From an uncultured Christensenella sp. (GTDB taxonomy: Bacteria > Bacillota > Clostridia > Christensenellales > UBA1750): DNA of 36,035 nucleotides. The stretch lies in assembly GCA_905193155.1 (NCBI GenBank), contig CAJJNQ010000026.1, positions 1 to 36,035 of the forward strand. Direction: 5' to 3'. A model generated the notes under the pieces. That model made no database searches and was not told the DNA's origin. It saw only the letters and a list, made by a program, of their open reading frames with translations. Position 1 is the first letter of the stretch, and every line of letters begins with the position of its first letter. The translations under genes and the position numbers were made by a program. Shown piece after piece: positions 1 to 6,263 of the stretch.

Positions 1-155
1 GTCCCAAAGGGGCGTTTCGGTGCGAAGTTACCCGCAGGGTTCGCGCAGCGAACCTGAAGCATGTGCGTTTTCTTGGAAACAGCGCTGTGCGCTGCTTCCA
101 AGAAATAAGCCATGCGCAACACCGGAACGTCCCAAAGGGGCGTTTCGGTGCGAAG
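1..155 (+). repeat. Structured hairpin repeat, locus 1 (one full unit plus partial unit)
   Basis: This is the right end of an array that begins outside the window. Positions 1-22 are the 3' part of one terminal hairpin (P4). A full unit follows: P1 CCC-GCA-GGG (31-39), P2 TTCGC-GCA-GCGAA (40-52), and P3 with outer stem GCATG (59-63) / CATGC (111-115) and inner arms at 72-85 and 89-102 around a TGT loop. P4 has outer stem CACCG (120-124) / CGGTG (146-150) and an AAA loop, followed by CGAAG (151-155) and a G-run. The two P4 copies are 128 bp apart. The same architecture recurs at 29679-30067 and 35700-36035 with different stem sequences. The array lies beyond the 3' end of the minus-strand phospholipase-like gene. 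I do not recognise the family by name. Confidence 0.85.
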
Positions 156-289
156 GGGGGAGCTGGCTGCCGCAGCAAACTGAGGGGCTGTCGTTTCTCA
201 CCAAAGGGTCTAGCGTTCTTTGAACGAACTAGGGGAAAATTCTCCCTTGGGGCAACCCTTCCGTCAGACGTCCTTCGTCCCCCTCTCCT
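156..289. other. Intergenic region with degenerate hairpin-repeat fragments
   Basis: No gene is visible. The segment at about 156-186 (GGGGAGCTGGC, then GCCGCAG, then ACTGAGGGG) resembles, on the opposite strand, the hairpin repeat at 4999-5050. It abuts the G-run ending the structured repeat array. A small hairpin of the form CTAG-CGTTC-TTT-GAACG-CTAG lies at about 209-231. The stretch looks like a mosaic of decayed intergenic repeats. Confidence 0.5.
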
Positions 290-1222
290 TCACGCCCTGC
301 CGTCCCGCGAGCTGTTCGGCGCGTCGCTGTTGTAGCTGCGGTTCTTCATCAGGGCAAACAACTCGGCCTTGGTGCGCGTGCCGTCCCAAACGCCCTGCAC
401 GCAGTCCATGTATTCCGCTGCGCGGCGCTCGGCGCGGTCGAGCAGCTCGTACACGCTGTCCCGCCGGGGCACGTCGGGCGCCTGCGCGTCGCGCCATTCC
501 CGGTGGGAAAGGTTCATGTAGTCGCAGGTGGGCAGCACCGTGGGCGCACAGCGGGAGGTCAGCAGGTTTTTCATGTGCAGCGTTTTTTCCAGCCCGCGCC
601 AGAGCTTCCGCTTGAAGGACGTGGGGTGCGAGATGAATCGCTTGCCCAGCCGCAGGTGCCGGAACGCCTCGCGGAACTGCCCGCGCGCCACGCGCAGCGG
701 CGCATACGCCCGGTAGACCGCACCGCAGAGCAGCTCGTCGATCTCCTTTTCCTCCTGCTTATCGATCAGAAACACGCCGAAGTCCTTCATCGGCGGCTCC
801 ATGCCCCAGCGCGCGCCCGTGTCCTTCAAGTACAGCGTCGCATCTATCGCCTGTTCCAGCACGCCGTGGCCGCCCGTGTAGCCGAAATTCTGCCCCTTGC
901 GGCATTGGTCATAAATATAAGGATGCAGAATCTGATCCAGCGCATAGTGCGTAAAAAAGCCCAGTGTATAGGCCTTCTGCACGCTCGCCTCCGCACCCGC
1001 GACCAGCTCCCAGAGGAACTCCGGGCAGCGCACCGCGTGCAGGTGCAGCCCCAGCTTGCGGAAGGAGAAGCCCCGCGCCTTGCAGCGCCAGAAGCCGTGG
1101 AAGAACATCGGGTCCGGCCCTTCCGCGCCCGTCAAAAAGGCCGCGGGGCGCTCCGCCGCCGTGCTCTCGATCAGCTCCGCCGCGCGCTTGGCCACCCGTT
1201 CGTGGGCATAAAACTCCGCCAT
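290..1222 (-). CDS. Zinc-dependent phospholipase C family protein
   Basis: A 310-residue protein matching the zinc-dependent phospholipase C / S1-P1-like fold by pattern: N-terminal AHERVAKRAAELI, then FLTGAEGPDPMFF (29-41), His62, and the helix GFFTHYALDQILHPYI (88-103) with His92, Asp96 and His100 as likely metal ligands, and His119/Glu123. No signal peptide or membrane segment is seen, so it is probably cytoplasmic, unlike classical secreted phospholipases; the true substrate is unknown. The start is the ATG at 1222, preceded by an AAGGTGG-type ribosome binding site; an upstream in-frame ATG at 1255 lies within the promoter -10 region and is rejected. It has its own promoter and is separated from the upstream GuaA-like gene by a terminator. 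Confidence 0.75.
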   Translation of the reverse strand: MAEFYAHERVAKRAAELIESTAAERPAAFLTGAEGPDPMFFHGFWRCKARGFSFRKLGLHLHAVRCPEFLWELVAGAEASVQKAYTLGFFTHYALDQILHPYIYDQCRKGQNFGYTGGHGVLEQAIDATLYLKDTGARWGMEPPMKDFGVFLIDKQEEKEIDELLCGAVYRAYAPLRVARGQFREAFRHLRLGKRFISHPTSFKRKLWRGLEKTLHMKNLLTSRCAPTVLPTCDYMNLSHREWRDAQAPDVPRRDSVYELLDRAERRAAEYMDCVQGVWDGTRTKAELFALMKNRSYNSDAPNSSRDGRA

Positions 1223-1253
1223 TCTTCCACCTTCTTTCGCGCTTACTCTCTTC

Positions 1254-1259
1254 ATTATA
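1254..1259 (-). promoter_or_regulatory. Extended -10 promoter of the phospholipase-like gene
   Basis: The minus strand reads TGTGGTATAAT, a perfect TATAAT with the TGn extension, about 32 bp before the start codon. No good -35 element is seen. The same TGTGGTATAAT string, preceded by GGAT, occurs in front of larE. Confidence 0.7.
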
Positions 1260-1285
1260 CCACAAATCCCGCTGCCCCGCAGAAC

Positions 1286-1324
1286 AAAAAGCGCCCGGCA
1301 AACCTTCGCCGGGCACGCTTTTTT
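1286..1324 (-). terminator. Rho-independent terminator after the GuaA-like gene (bidirectional form)
   Basis: A-run, then a stem built on GCG-CCCGGC and GCCGGG-CACGC around AAACCTTC, then a T-run. It begins four bases after the stop codon of the GuaA-like gene and ends the lar operon. The A/T runs on both sides would let it work in either direction. Confidence 0.8.
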
Positions 1325-1327
1325 CTA

Positions 1328-2776
1328 TTATTCCCACTCCACCCGCGCCGGCGGAATGGGCGACAAATCGTAGAGAACGCGATAGACGTTGGGCACTTCG
1401 GACAGCATCCTGGCTGCCGCGCGTTCCGCCGCGTCCTGCGGCAGGCGCAGCACATGGGGGCGCTCTTCGCTCGTGCCCGTGACCACGCGCAGCGCCAGCA
1501 CATAGCGGGGCGCATCGCTTTGGAAGGCTTCGGCAAAGTCCGTCAGCACGACGAAGGCCCGCATGTTGGGCTTTTTCAGGCCGGATTCCGCCACCGTCTC
1601 CTGCAGAATCGCATCCGCCGCGCGCAGAATGGAGAGCTTCTGCGCATTGACCGCGCCCATGCAGCGCAGCGCAATGCCCGCGCTGGGGTAGTGCTGCCGC
1701 TGGCAGATCTCCTCCGGCACGGAAAGCGCCGCCGCCACCGCGCGCACCTCGTCCTTGAACAGCTCGCGCAGCGGCTCCGCAAAGGGGATGTCCCCCGGCA
1801 GGGCGCTGGATGCGTGCCCCTCCAGCACGTCGGGATAGTTCGTCGCGCGGATCACCGTCACACGCCCGCCCAGCCGCGCCGCCTCGTCCGCAATGCGGTC
1901 GCTGATGAACTGCGCCACGGCCTTTCGCTTGGATTCGGGCGTGACGCAGCCTTGCAGCTGGTCCATCATGCGCCCGGCTGCGTTGATCTGGCGGATCTCC
2001 AATCCCAGCCCTTCGCCGATCAGCGAACGGATGCGCTCCACCTCGCCGTCCGGCTCCAAACCTTTGTCGATCACCAGGCAGTGCAGCCGGTCGCCCACCG
2101 CGCGCCGCGCCAGGCACGCCGCCGTGGTGGAATCCACGCCGCCGCTGAGCACACAGACCGCCTGCCCGTCGCCCACTGCTGCGCGGATTTCCCGCACCGT
2201 CTGCTCGATAAAGCTCTCGCAGTTGTAATTCGGCTCCAAATGCAGCACGTTCCACAGGAAGTTGCCGATGATCTCGCTGGCCTCGACGTCGTGCGCCTCA
2301 GGGATGAACTGGAAGCCGGCGCTCTCGCCCTTTCCGTCGTCAAAGGCGATGGTCGCGCCCTCGCAGACCGAAAGCGTGCGGCAGCCCTGCGGCAGCGAGA
2401 GGTATTCCGCGCTGTCGATCATGCGCATACCGCCGTCCACGCCGGAGCAGACGCCGATGTTGGCAAAATGCACGTCCTTGAGCTGGCTCGTCACGGCGTG
2501 GCCGGTGATCTCGCCGCCCAGCGCTTCGCAAAGCGATGCGCACGCCCCGCCGAAGGCCAGCACCGGCAGACCCTTGGCGCGCAGCGCGTCGATGCTGCTG
2601 CGCACCGCGTCGTCCGCCGCGCCGATCACCACCGCGCCGCGCGTCTCTTCCGGGATCTCAAGCTTCGCCCCGGCCTGCGTCGGCACGCAGAACACGCCCG
2701 CGCTGCGGATGCCGCGCACCATCGCAAAGCCCTCGCGCCCGCCGGTGCTCACCACCAATACCTGCCGCTCCATCAT
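1328..2776 (-). CDS. GMP-synthetase-like protein with inactivated glutaminase domain
   Basis: A 482-residue protein with the GuaA layout: class I glutamine amidotransferase-like domain (about 1-180), PP-loop ATP pyrophosphatase domain with SGGVDST (211-217), and a C-terminal dimerisation domain ending in IPPARVEWE (compare KPPATIEWE in GuaA). The glutaminase site is lost: the nucleophile motif GICYG reads AFGGA (74-78, Gly76 for Cys), and the HPE motif reads IPE (Ile158 for His; Glu160 kept). The GuaA motif RQPFPGPGL reads RQHYPSAGI and YTDIIES reads YPDVLEG, so the nucleotide-substrate pocket has also diverged. It starts 27 bp after larC, with GGAGG seven bases before the ATG, and is the last gene of the lar operon. 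It could be an ammonia-dependent GMP synthase or a paralogue with a new AMP-forming role linked to the lar genes. The fold assignment is firm; the function is not. Confidence 0.7.
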   Translation of the reverse strand: MMERQVLVVSTGGREGFAMVRGIRSAGVFCVPTQAGAKLEIPEETRGAVVIGAADDAVRSSIDALRAKGLPVLAFGGACASLCEALGGEITGHAVTSQLKDVHFANIGVCSGVDGGMRMIDSAEYLSLPQGCRTLSVCEGATIAFDDGKGESAGFQFIPEAHDVEASEIIGNFLWNVLHLEPNYNCESFIEQTVREIRAAVGDGQAVCVLSGGVDSTTAACLARRAVGDRLHCLVIDKGLEPDGEVERIRSLIGEGLGLEIRQINAAGRMMDQLQGCVTPESKRKAVAQFISDRIADEAARLGGRVTVIRATNYPDVLEGHASSALPGDIPFAEPLRELFKDEVRAVAAALSVPEEICQRQHYPSAGIALRCMGAVNAQKLSILRAADAILQETVAESGLKKPNMRAFVVLTDFAEAFQSDAPRYVLALRVVTGTSEERPHVLRLPQDAAERAAARMLSEVPNVYRVLYDLSPIPPARVEWE

Positions 2777-2803
2777 CGCATTGCCTCCTTCTTAAAATTC
2801 ATT

Positions 2804-3241
2804 TCAGAGCCCGTCCTCACCCTTGCTGCATTCATACGCGCTCATCGCTGCATTGTAAACATCCAAATAAGGCACATGGTTCGCGCGCGCCAGCGCCGCC
2901 GCCTGTTCGTATTCCGGGCAGGCGCGGCCGGTGCCCTCCGCAATCTTTACTGTGATCTCGCCGTATTCGGTCAAAACCCTTTCAAAGCGGCGCTTCTGCA
3001 TCATGCGGCGCATGTGCGAGATGCGCACCCCCAAGGTGGTGGACTCGTTCAGCAGCAGGTTGCCCAGCTTTTCCTCGTCCTCAACCCTGGCCACCACCTG
3101 CGCCATCAGGCCGGGGCGGCTCTTTTTCATCGTCAGCGGCACGAAGGACACGTCCAGCGCACCCTCCGCCATCAGGCGCTCCATCAGATACCCGAAGGCC
3201 TCGCCCGTCATGTCGTCGATGTTGGCGGCCAGCACGGCCAC
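2804..3241 (-). CDS. larC: Nickel-pincer cofactor insertase LarC, C-terminal part (LarC2)
   Basis: This frame encodes the C-terminal half of LarC (DUF111 family), beginning with the diagnostic string LAANIDDMTGEAFGYLMERL and running through VPLTMKKSRPG and MQKRRFERV to the stop. A GTG at 3241 could start it alone (145 residues), but the -1 frame is open from the slippery run at 3256-3262. The fused protein would read through two lysines into SVAPEVAVLAANIDDM, which aligns naturally with one-piece LarC proteins. In Lactobacillus plantarum larC is known to be expressed through a programmed ribosomal frameshift, and I infer the same here. LarC inserts nickel into the pyridinium-dithiocarboxylate mononucleotide precursor. 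No ribosome binding site precedes the GTG, which favours frameshifting over independent initiation. Confidence 0.85.
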   Translation of the reverse strand: MAVLAANIDDMTGEAFGYLMERLMAEGALDVSFVPLTMKKSRPGLMAQVVARVEDEEKLGNLLLNESTTLGVRISHMRRMMQKRRFERVLTEYGEITVKIAEGTGRACPEYEQAAALARANHVPYLDVYNAAMSAYECSKGEDGL

Positions 3242-3249
3242 CTCGGGGG

Positions 3250-3262
3250 CTACGCTTTTTTT
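3250..3262 (-). promoter_or_regulatory. Candidate programmed -1 ribosomal frameshift site in larC
   Basis: The minus strand reads ACA AAA AAA GCG TAG in the LarC1 frame. The seven A residues (3262 to 3256) form the slippery heptamer A-AAA-AAA in the correct phase, two codons before the zero-frame stop. Slipping back one base enters the LarC2 frame directly. A 7-bp stem (GGTGGCC at 3242-3236, loop GTGCT, GGCCGCC at 3230-3224) starts 13 bases downstream and could stimulate the shift. Confidence 0.8.
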
Positions 3263-4212
3263 GTGTCGTGACCGATGAAGACGCGCAGCGCGTTCAGGGT
3301 ATCCATCTCGCGCACGCCCGCGCCGTAGCCGACCGATTCGACCTCCATCACGGGCATCCGGCCGAACTCATCGGCCATGGTCTTGACGATCGCCGCGCCC
3401 GTGGGGGTGCAGAGCTCGCCGCGTCCCGGCCCCATGAAGTAAGGCTCGCCGCGCAGGATCTCCGCCACAGCGGGGGCGGGCACCGGGAACAGCCCGTGCG
3501 CACACTGCACATAGCCCGTGCCGACGTTGACCTTCGAGCAGACGATGCGGTCGGGCTTGAGCTGGTGCAGCAGAATCGCCGCGCCGCACACGTCCACAAT
3601 CGCGTCGATCGCGCCCACCTCGTGGAAGTGCACCTCATCCACCGTCGTGCCGTGCATCTTGGCCTCCGCCTCGGCCAGCGTGCGGAAAATCTTCTTGGCC
3701 GTCTCCTTGACCTCCGGCTCCAGATCGCTCTGCTCGATCACAGCCGTCACGTCGGAAAGCCCGCGGTGAACGTGCTCATGGGTGTGCCCGTGGTCATGGT
3801 CGTGCCCGTGGTCATGGTCATGGTCGTGGTCGTGGTCATGCTCGTGGTCGTGGTCGTGCTCGTGGTCGTGGTCGTGCTCATGGTCGTGGTCGTGCTCATG
3901 CTCGTGGTCGTGCTCATGCTTGTGGTCGTGTTCGTCATGCTCGTGGTCATGGTGATGCTCATGTTCATGGTCATGGTCATGCTCATGGTCATGATCGTGG
4001 TCGCCGTGAACATGATCGGTCGCCACGTCCACATGGGTGCTCATCACGCCGTTTTTGAGCTTTTTCTGGATGTGCAGGTGGAAGGCGTCGCCCAGATTGA
4101 GCTTGGCCAGATCGCGCTTGAGGGCTTCCGCATCGCCGCCCGCGTCGAGCAGCGCGCCCATGGTCATGTCTCCGCTGATGCCGGAAAAGCAGTCAAAATA
4201 CAGGATCTTCAT
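3250..4212 (-). CDS. larC: Nickel-pincer cofactor insertase LarC, N-terminal part (LarC1), His-rich
   Basis: LarC N-terminal domain, 320 residues to the zero-frame TAG. It opens with MKILYFDCFSGISGDMTMGAL, diagnostic for LarC/DUF111, and continues with TTVDEVHFHEVGAIDAIVDV and PVPAPAVAEIL. Residues 67-149 are an almost pure His-Asp/Glu alternation with 42 histidines, a probable nickel store or chaperone segment. The start ATG overlaps the larB stop as ATGA, with AAGGAGG inside the end of larB, so the two are translationally coupled. LarC uses CTP to load Ni(II) into the sulfur-bearing NPN precursor made by LarB and LarE. The zero-frame product alone would lack the C-terminal domain; the full enzyme needs the -1 shift at 3256-3262 and would span 2804-4212. 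Confidence 0.92.
   Translation of the reverse strand: MKILYFDCFSGISGDMTMGALLDAGGDAEALKRDLAKLNLGDAFHLHIQKKLKNGVMSTHVDVATDHVHGDHDHDHEHDHDHEHEHHHDHEHDEHDHKHEHDHEHEHDHDHEHDHDHEHDHDHEHDHDHDHDHDHGHDHDHGHTHEHVHRGLSDVTAVIEQSDLEPEVKETAKKIFRTLAEAEAKMHGTTVDEVHFHEVGAIDAIVDVCGAAILLHQLKPDRIVCSKVNVGTGYVQCAHGLFPVPAPAVAEILRGEPYFMGPGRGELCTPTGAAIVKTMADEFGRMPVMEVESVGYGAGVREMDTLNALRVFIGHDTKKA
3766..4014 (-). repeat. Low-complexity (CAY-GAN)n coding repeat, His-rich tract of LarC
   Basis: About 250 bp of near-periodic 6-bp units encode His alternating with Asp or Glu (LarC residues 67-149, 42 His in 83 residues). The units vary at synonymous and Asp/Glu positions, so the tract is not a fresh slippage expansion, but its length is likely to vary between strains. 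On the plus strand the same DNA reads as a Val-rich open frame, which is an artefact. Confidence 0.9.
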
Positions 4213-4982
4213 TTTTCTTCCTCCTTATAAGCGGCAAAGCCGGTGTGATTGATCTGCGATGCGATGTAACCCGCGCCGAAGCCGTTGTCAATATTGACCA
4301 CGGAGATGCCGCTGGCGCAGGAATTGAGCATGGTCAGCAGCGCGGACAGCCCGCCGAAGTTTGCGCCGTAGCCCACGGACGTGGGCACCGCGATGACGGG
4401 ACGATCCACAAGACCGCCCACGACGGAGGGCAGCGCGCCCTCCATGCCCGCCACGACGACGAGCGCATTGGCGCGCATCATGGTCTCTGCGCTGGCGAGC
4501 AGCCGGTGCAGCCCCGCCACGCCCGCGTCATAGACGCGATCGACGGTATTGCCCAGCACCTCCGCGGTGATGGCAGCTTCCTCCGCCACGGGCAGGTCGC
4601 TGGTGCCCGCCGTCACGACGCAGATATGCGTTTCGGGCTTGACGGTTTCTCTCCGCTTCACCACGACGATGCGCGCGTCCCTGTGGTACTCCACATCGTC
4701 GTCTAAATCGCGCACAGCCTCGTAGTGCTCGGGGCGCACGCGGGTGAGCAATATATTCTCCGCACCGCGGCGGAGCATGGCCTGGGTGATGCCGCGGGTC
4801 TGCTCGGGGGTTTTCCCCGCGCAATAGATGACCTCGGCCACCCCCTGGCGCAGCGCGCGGTGATGATCGACCCGCGCATAGCCCAAATCCTCAAACGGTT
4901 CCAGCCGCATCTCGATCACGGCGTCCTCGATGCTCAGCTCGCCGTCCTTGACGCGGGACAGGATCTCTCTTACGTCTTTCAT
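4209..4982 (-). CDS. larB: Nickel-pincer cofactor biosynthesis protein LarB
   Basis: 257 residues. LarB carboxylates the pyridinium ring of nicotinic acid adenine dinucleotide and hydrolyses the phosphoanhydride, giving the dicarboxylate mononucleotide used by LarE. The N-terminal part (about 1-110) is LarB-specific; the C-terminal part (about 115-250) is PurE-like, with VVTAGTSDLPVAEEA (122-136), the glycine-rich GMEGALPSVVGG (179-190) and PTSVGYGANFGG (200-211). Cys222 in NSCASG corresponds to the Lactobacillus Cys221 that reacts with substrate. The start is the ATG at 4982 behind a purine-rich GGGGGAGAAG site; the open frame extends further upstream but without a ribosome binding site. Its stop overlaps the larC start (ATGA). 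Confidence 0.95.
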   Translation of the reverse strand: MKDVREILSRVKDGELSIEDAVIEMRLEPFEDLGYARVDHHRALRQGVAEVIYCAGKTPEQTRGITQAMLRRGAENILLTRVRPEHYEAVRDLDDDVEYHRDARIVVVKRRETVKPETHICVVTAGTSDLPVAEEAAITAEVLGNTVDRVYDAGVAGLHRLLASAETMMRANALVVVAGMEGALPSVVGGLVDRPVIAVPTSVGYGANFGGLSALLTMLNSCASGISVVNIDNGFGAGYIASQINHTGFAAYKEEEK

Positions 4983-4998
4983 CGTCTCTTCTCCCCCA

Positions 4999-5050
4999 CC
5001 CTTCAGTCCCGGCCTTGCGGCCGGGCCAGCTCCCCTCAAGGGGAGCCTTT
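4999..5050. repeat. Paired-hairpin intergenic repeat between larE and larB
   Basis: Two adjacent hairpins: CCCGGCC-TTGC-GGCCGGG (5008-5025) and GCTCCCC-TCAA-GGGGAGC (5029-5046), flanked by CCCTTCAGT and CCTTT. This layout resembles a small palindromic intergenic repeat that I associate with gut Clostridia (from memory). A decayed copy in opposite orientation lies at about 156-186. It sits inside the probable larE-larB transcript and may act as an RNA-processing or attenuating hairpin. Confidence 0.7.
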
Positions 5051-5143
5051 CTATCTCCAGTTTCGCTCTTTAATTTCCCTTTGCGCGCGCAGATGCGGTT
5101 TCGGCCCCGTTCGTTCCTGAAGCGGTGTGGCAGGAACCCGGCA

Positions 5144-5241
5144 GGGGGTGCGCCGCCGCGTCCGACGGAACGGAGGCTGCGGCGCGCGCGGAGCGCGCAG
5201 CGCGGGCCCGGCGCAAGACGGGCACGCGGCGGCGCACCCCC
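5144..5241. repeat. GC-rich nested inverted repeat between larE and larB
   Basis: Perfect 17-bp arms (5144-5160 GGGGGTGCGCCGCCGCG and 5225-5241) enclose 64 bp that contain further small palindromes, for example GCGCGC-GGA-GCGCGC. The element lies in the 331-bp gap between larE and larB. The remaining bases of that gap (5051-5143, 5242-5313) show no gene. A comparable multi-hairpin element occurs at 13279-13422. Confidence 0.8.
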
Positions 5242-5313
5242 GAAGGAGCACTCGGTTCCGGCTTCCGCCGTCCGCCCTTCGTCTCCCGTTCCCGTTTTCT
5301 CCGCCTCCGCGCC

Positions 5314-6126
5314 TTACTTCTTTTCGTCCAAGTGGATATTCAGCGAACCCATCCGGTAGCCGCTCAGATCGAGCGCGGCGAAGTCGAAGCCGCAGGCCTT
5401 GACCGCCTCGGCGACCTCCTGCGCGCGCTGCGCCACGGCGAGGATGTCCTCCTTCGGCACCTCGATGCGCGCCACGTTGCCGTGCGCCCGAACGCGCACC
5501 TGCGTCAGCCCCATCGCAAACAGCGCGGTCTCCGCAAGATCAATGCGCCGCAGCACGGCTTCCTCCAGCTTTGTGCCGTAGGGAATGCGCGTCGCCAGGC
5601 AGGCCAGGGCGGGCTTTCCCGCCGTGGGCAGGCCGTAGAACGCGGAGCGCTGGCGGATCTCCGCCTTGGTCATGCCGAGCTCCTTGAGCGGGCTGGATAC
5701 GCCCAGCTCCTTCAGCGCGCGCATACCGGGGCGGTAATCGCCCACGTCGTCGGCATTGGAGCCGTCGGCCAGCGTGTCAAAGCCGTGCGCCCGCGCATAA
5801 TCCCACAGCGCGGTGAACACCGCCGTCTTGCAGATATAGCAGCGGTCGGGCGGATTGTCGCACAGGCCGGGCACGGCGTGCATGTCCATCGGCAGCACCA
5901 CCAGGTGCGCGCCCATGTCCCGCGCATAATCCTCCGCCTCGTGTTCCTCCCGGCGGGAGTGCAGCTGCGCCTGCGCGTGCATGGGCAGCACGTTATCGCT
6001 CCCCAGCGCGTCTATCGCCACGCGCAGCAGATATGTAGAATCAACGCCACCGGAAAACGCGATGGCGATGCGGCCCTTTTCCCTCAACCATTCGATCAGT
6101 TTTGCTTCCTTTTCCTGAGCATCCAT
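5314..6126 (-). CDS. larE: ATP-dependent sacrificial sulfur transferase LarE
   Basis: 270 residues, the usual LarE length. An N-terminal PP-loop AFSGGVDST (23-31) adenylates the NPN precursor carboxylate; the strand GSNADD (122-127) and the motif PALACLATRIPYG (172-184) are diagnostic. Cys176 falls at exactly the position of the sacrificial cysteine of Lactobacillus plantarum LarE, so this looks like the cysteine-sacrificing type rather than the three-cysteine iron-sulfur type, although CYIC (96-99) adds two further cysteines. It is the first gene of the lar operon, 20 bp behind a TATAAT promoter. The start ATG at 6126 lies 11 bases from GGAGG; a closer ATG is out of frame. No lactate racemase gene larA or other NPN-using enzyme is in the window. 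Confidence 0.95.
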   Translation of the reverse strand: MDAQEKEAKLIEWLREKGRIAIAFSGGVDSTYLLRVAIDALGSDNVLPMHAQAQLHSRREEHEAEDYARDMGAHLVVLPMDMHAVPGLCDNPPDRCYICKTAVFTALWDYARAHGFDTLADGSNADDVGDYRPGMRALKELGVSSPLKELGMTKAEIRQRSAFYGLPTAGKPALACLATRIPYGTKLEEAVLRRIDLAETALFAMGLTQVRVRAHGNVARIEVPKEDILAVAQRAQEVAEAVKACGFDFAALDLSGYRMGSLNIHLDEKK

Positions 6127-6152
6127 TGGGCATTCTGCCTCCTTTTCGGCTT

Positions 6153-6158
6153 ATTATA
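6153..6158 (-). promoter_or_regulatory. Extended -10 promoter of the lar operon
   Basis: The minus strand reads GGATGTGGTATAAT, a perfect TATAAT with TG extension, giving a leader of about 20 bases before larE. A weak TTTTGC 16 bases upstream overlaps the preceding terminator. It closely matches the promoter at 1254-1259. Confidence 0.7.
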
Positions 6159-6176
6159 CCACATCCCCCCTCGCGC

Positions 6177-6219
6177 AAAAAGCCCCGCAGCGGACAGTTT
6201 GTCCGCCGCAGGGGCTTTG
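6177..6219 (-). terminator. Terminator after the beta-helix surface protein gene
   Basis: On the minus strand AAAGCCCC-TGC-GGCGGAC pairs with GTCCGC-TGC-GGGGCTTT around a short loop and is followed by a T-run. It separates the surface-protein gene from the lar promoter immediately downstream. Confidence 0.8.
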
Positions 6220-6263
6220 TTACAATTAATTTACCAGCAGAACGGTTTATCCGAGCCGATCCG

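Noticed and set aside
503..3271. A very long plus-strand open frame (over 900 codons) opposite the phospholipase-like, GuaA-like and LarC2 genes
   Set aside because: Its translation is Arg/His/Ala-rich with no domain, and it lies antisense to well-supported genes; long antisense frames are expected at this GC content.
2804..4212. larC as a broken pseudogene
   Set aside because: Both halves are intact and conserved, and the break is at a perfectly phased slippery heptamer; programmed frameshifting of larC is established in another Firmicute. A sequencing error in the A-run remains possible.
3268..4230. Plus-strand frame opposite larC1 with a long Val/Met-rich stretch that looks like membrane helices
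   Set aside because: The hydrophobic run is simply the reverse complement of the His-Asp/Glu coding repeat of LarC.
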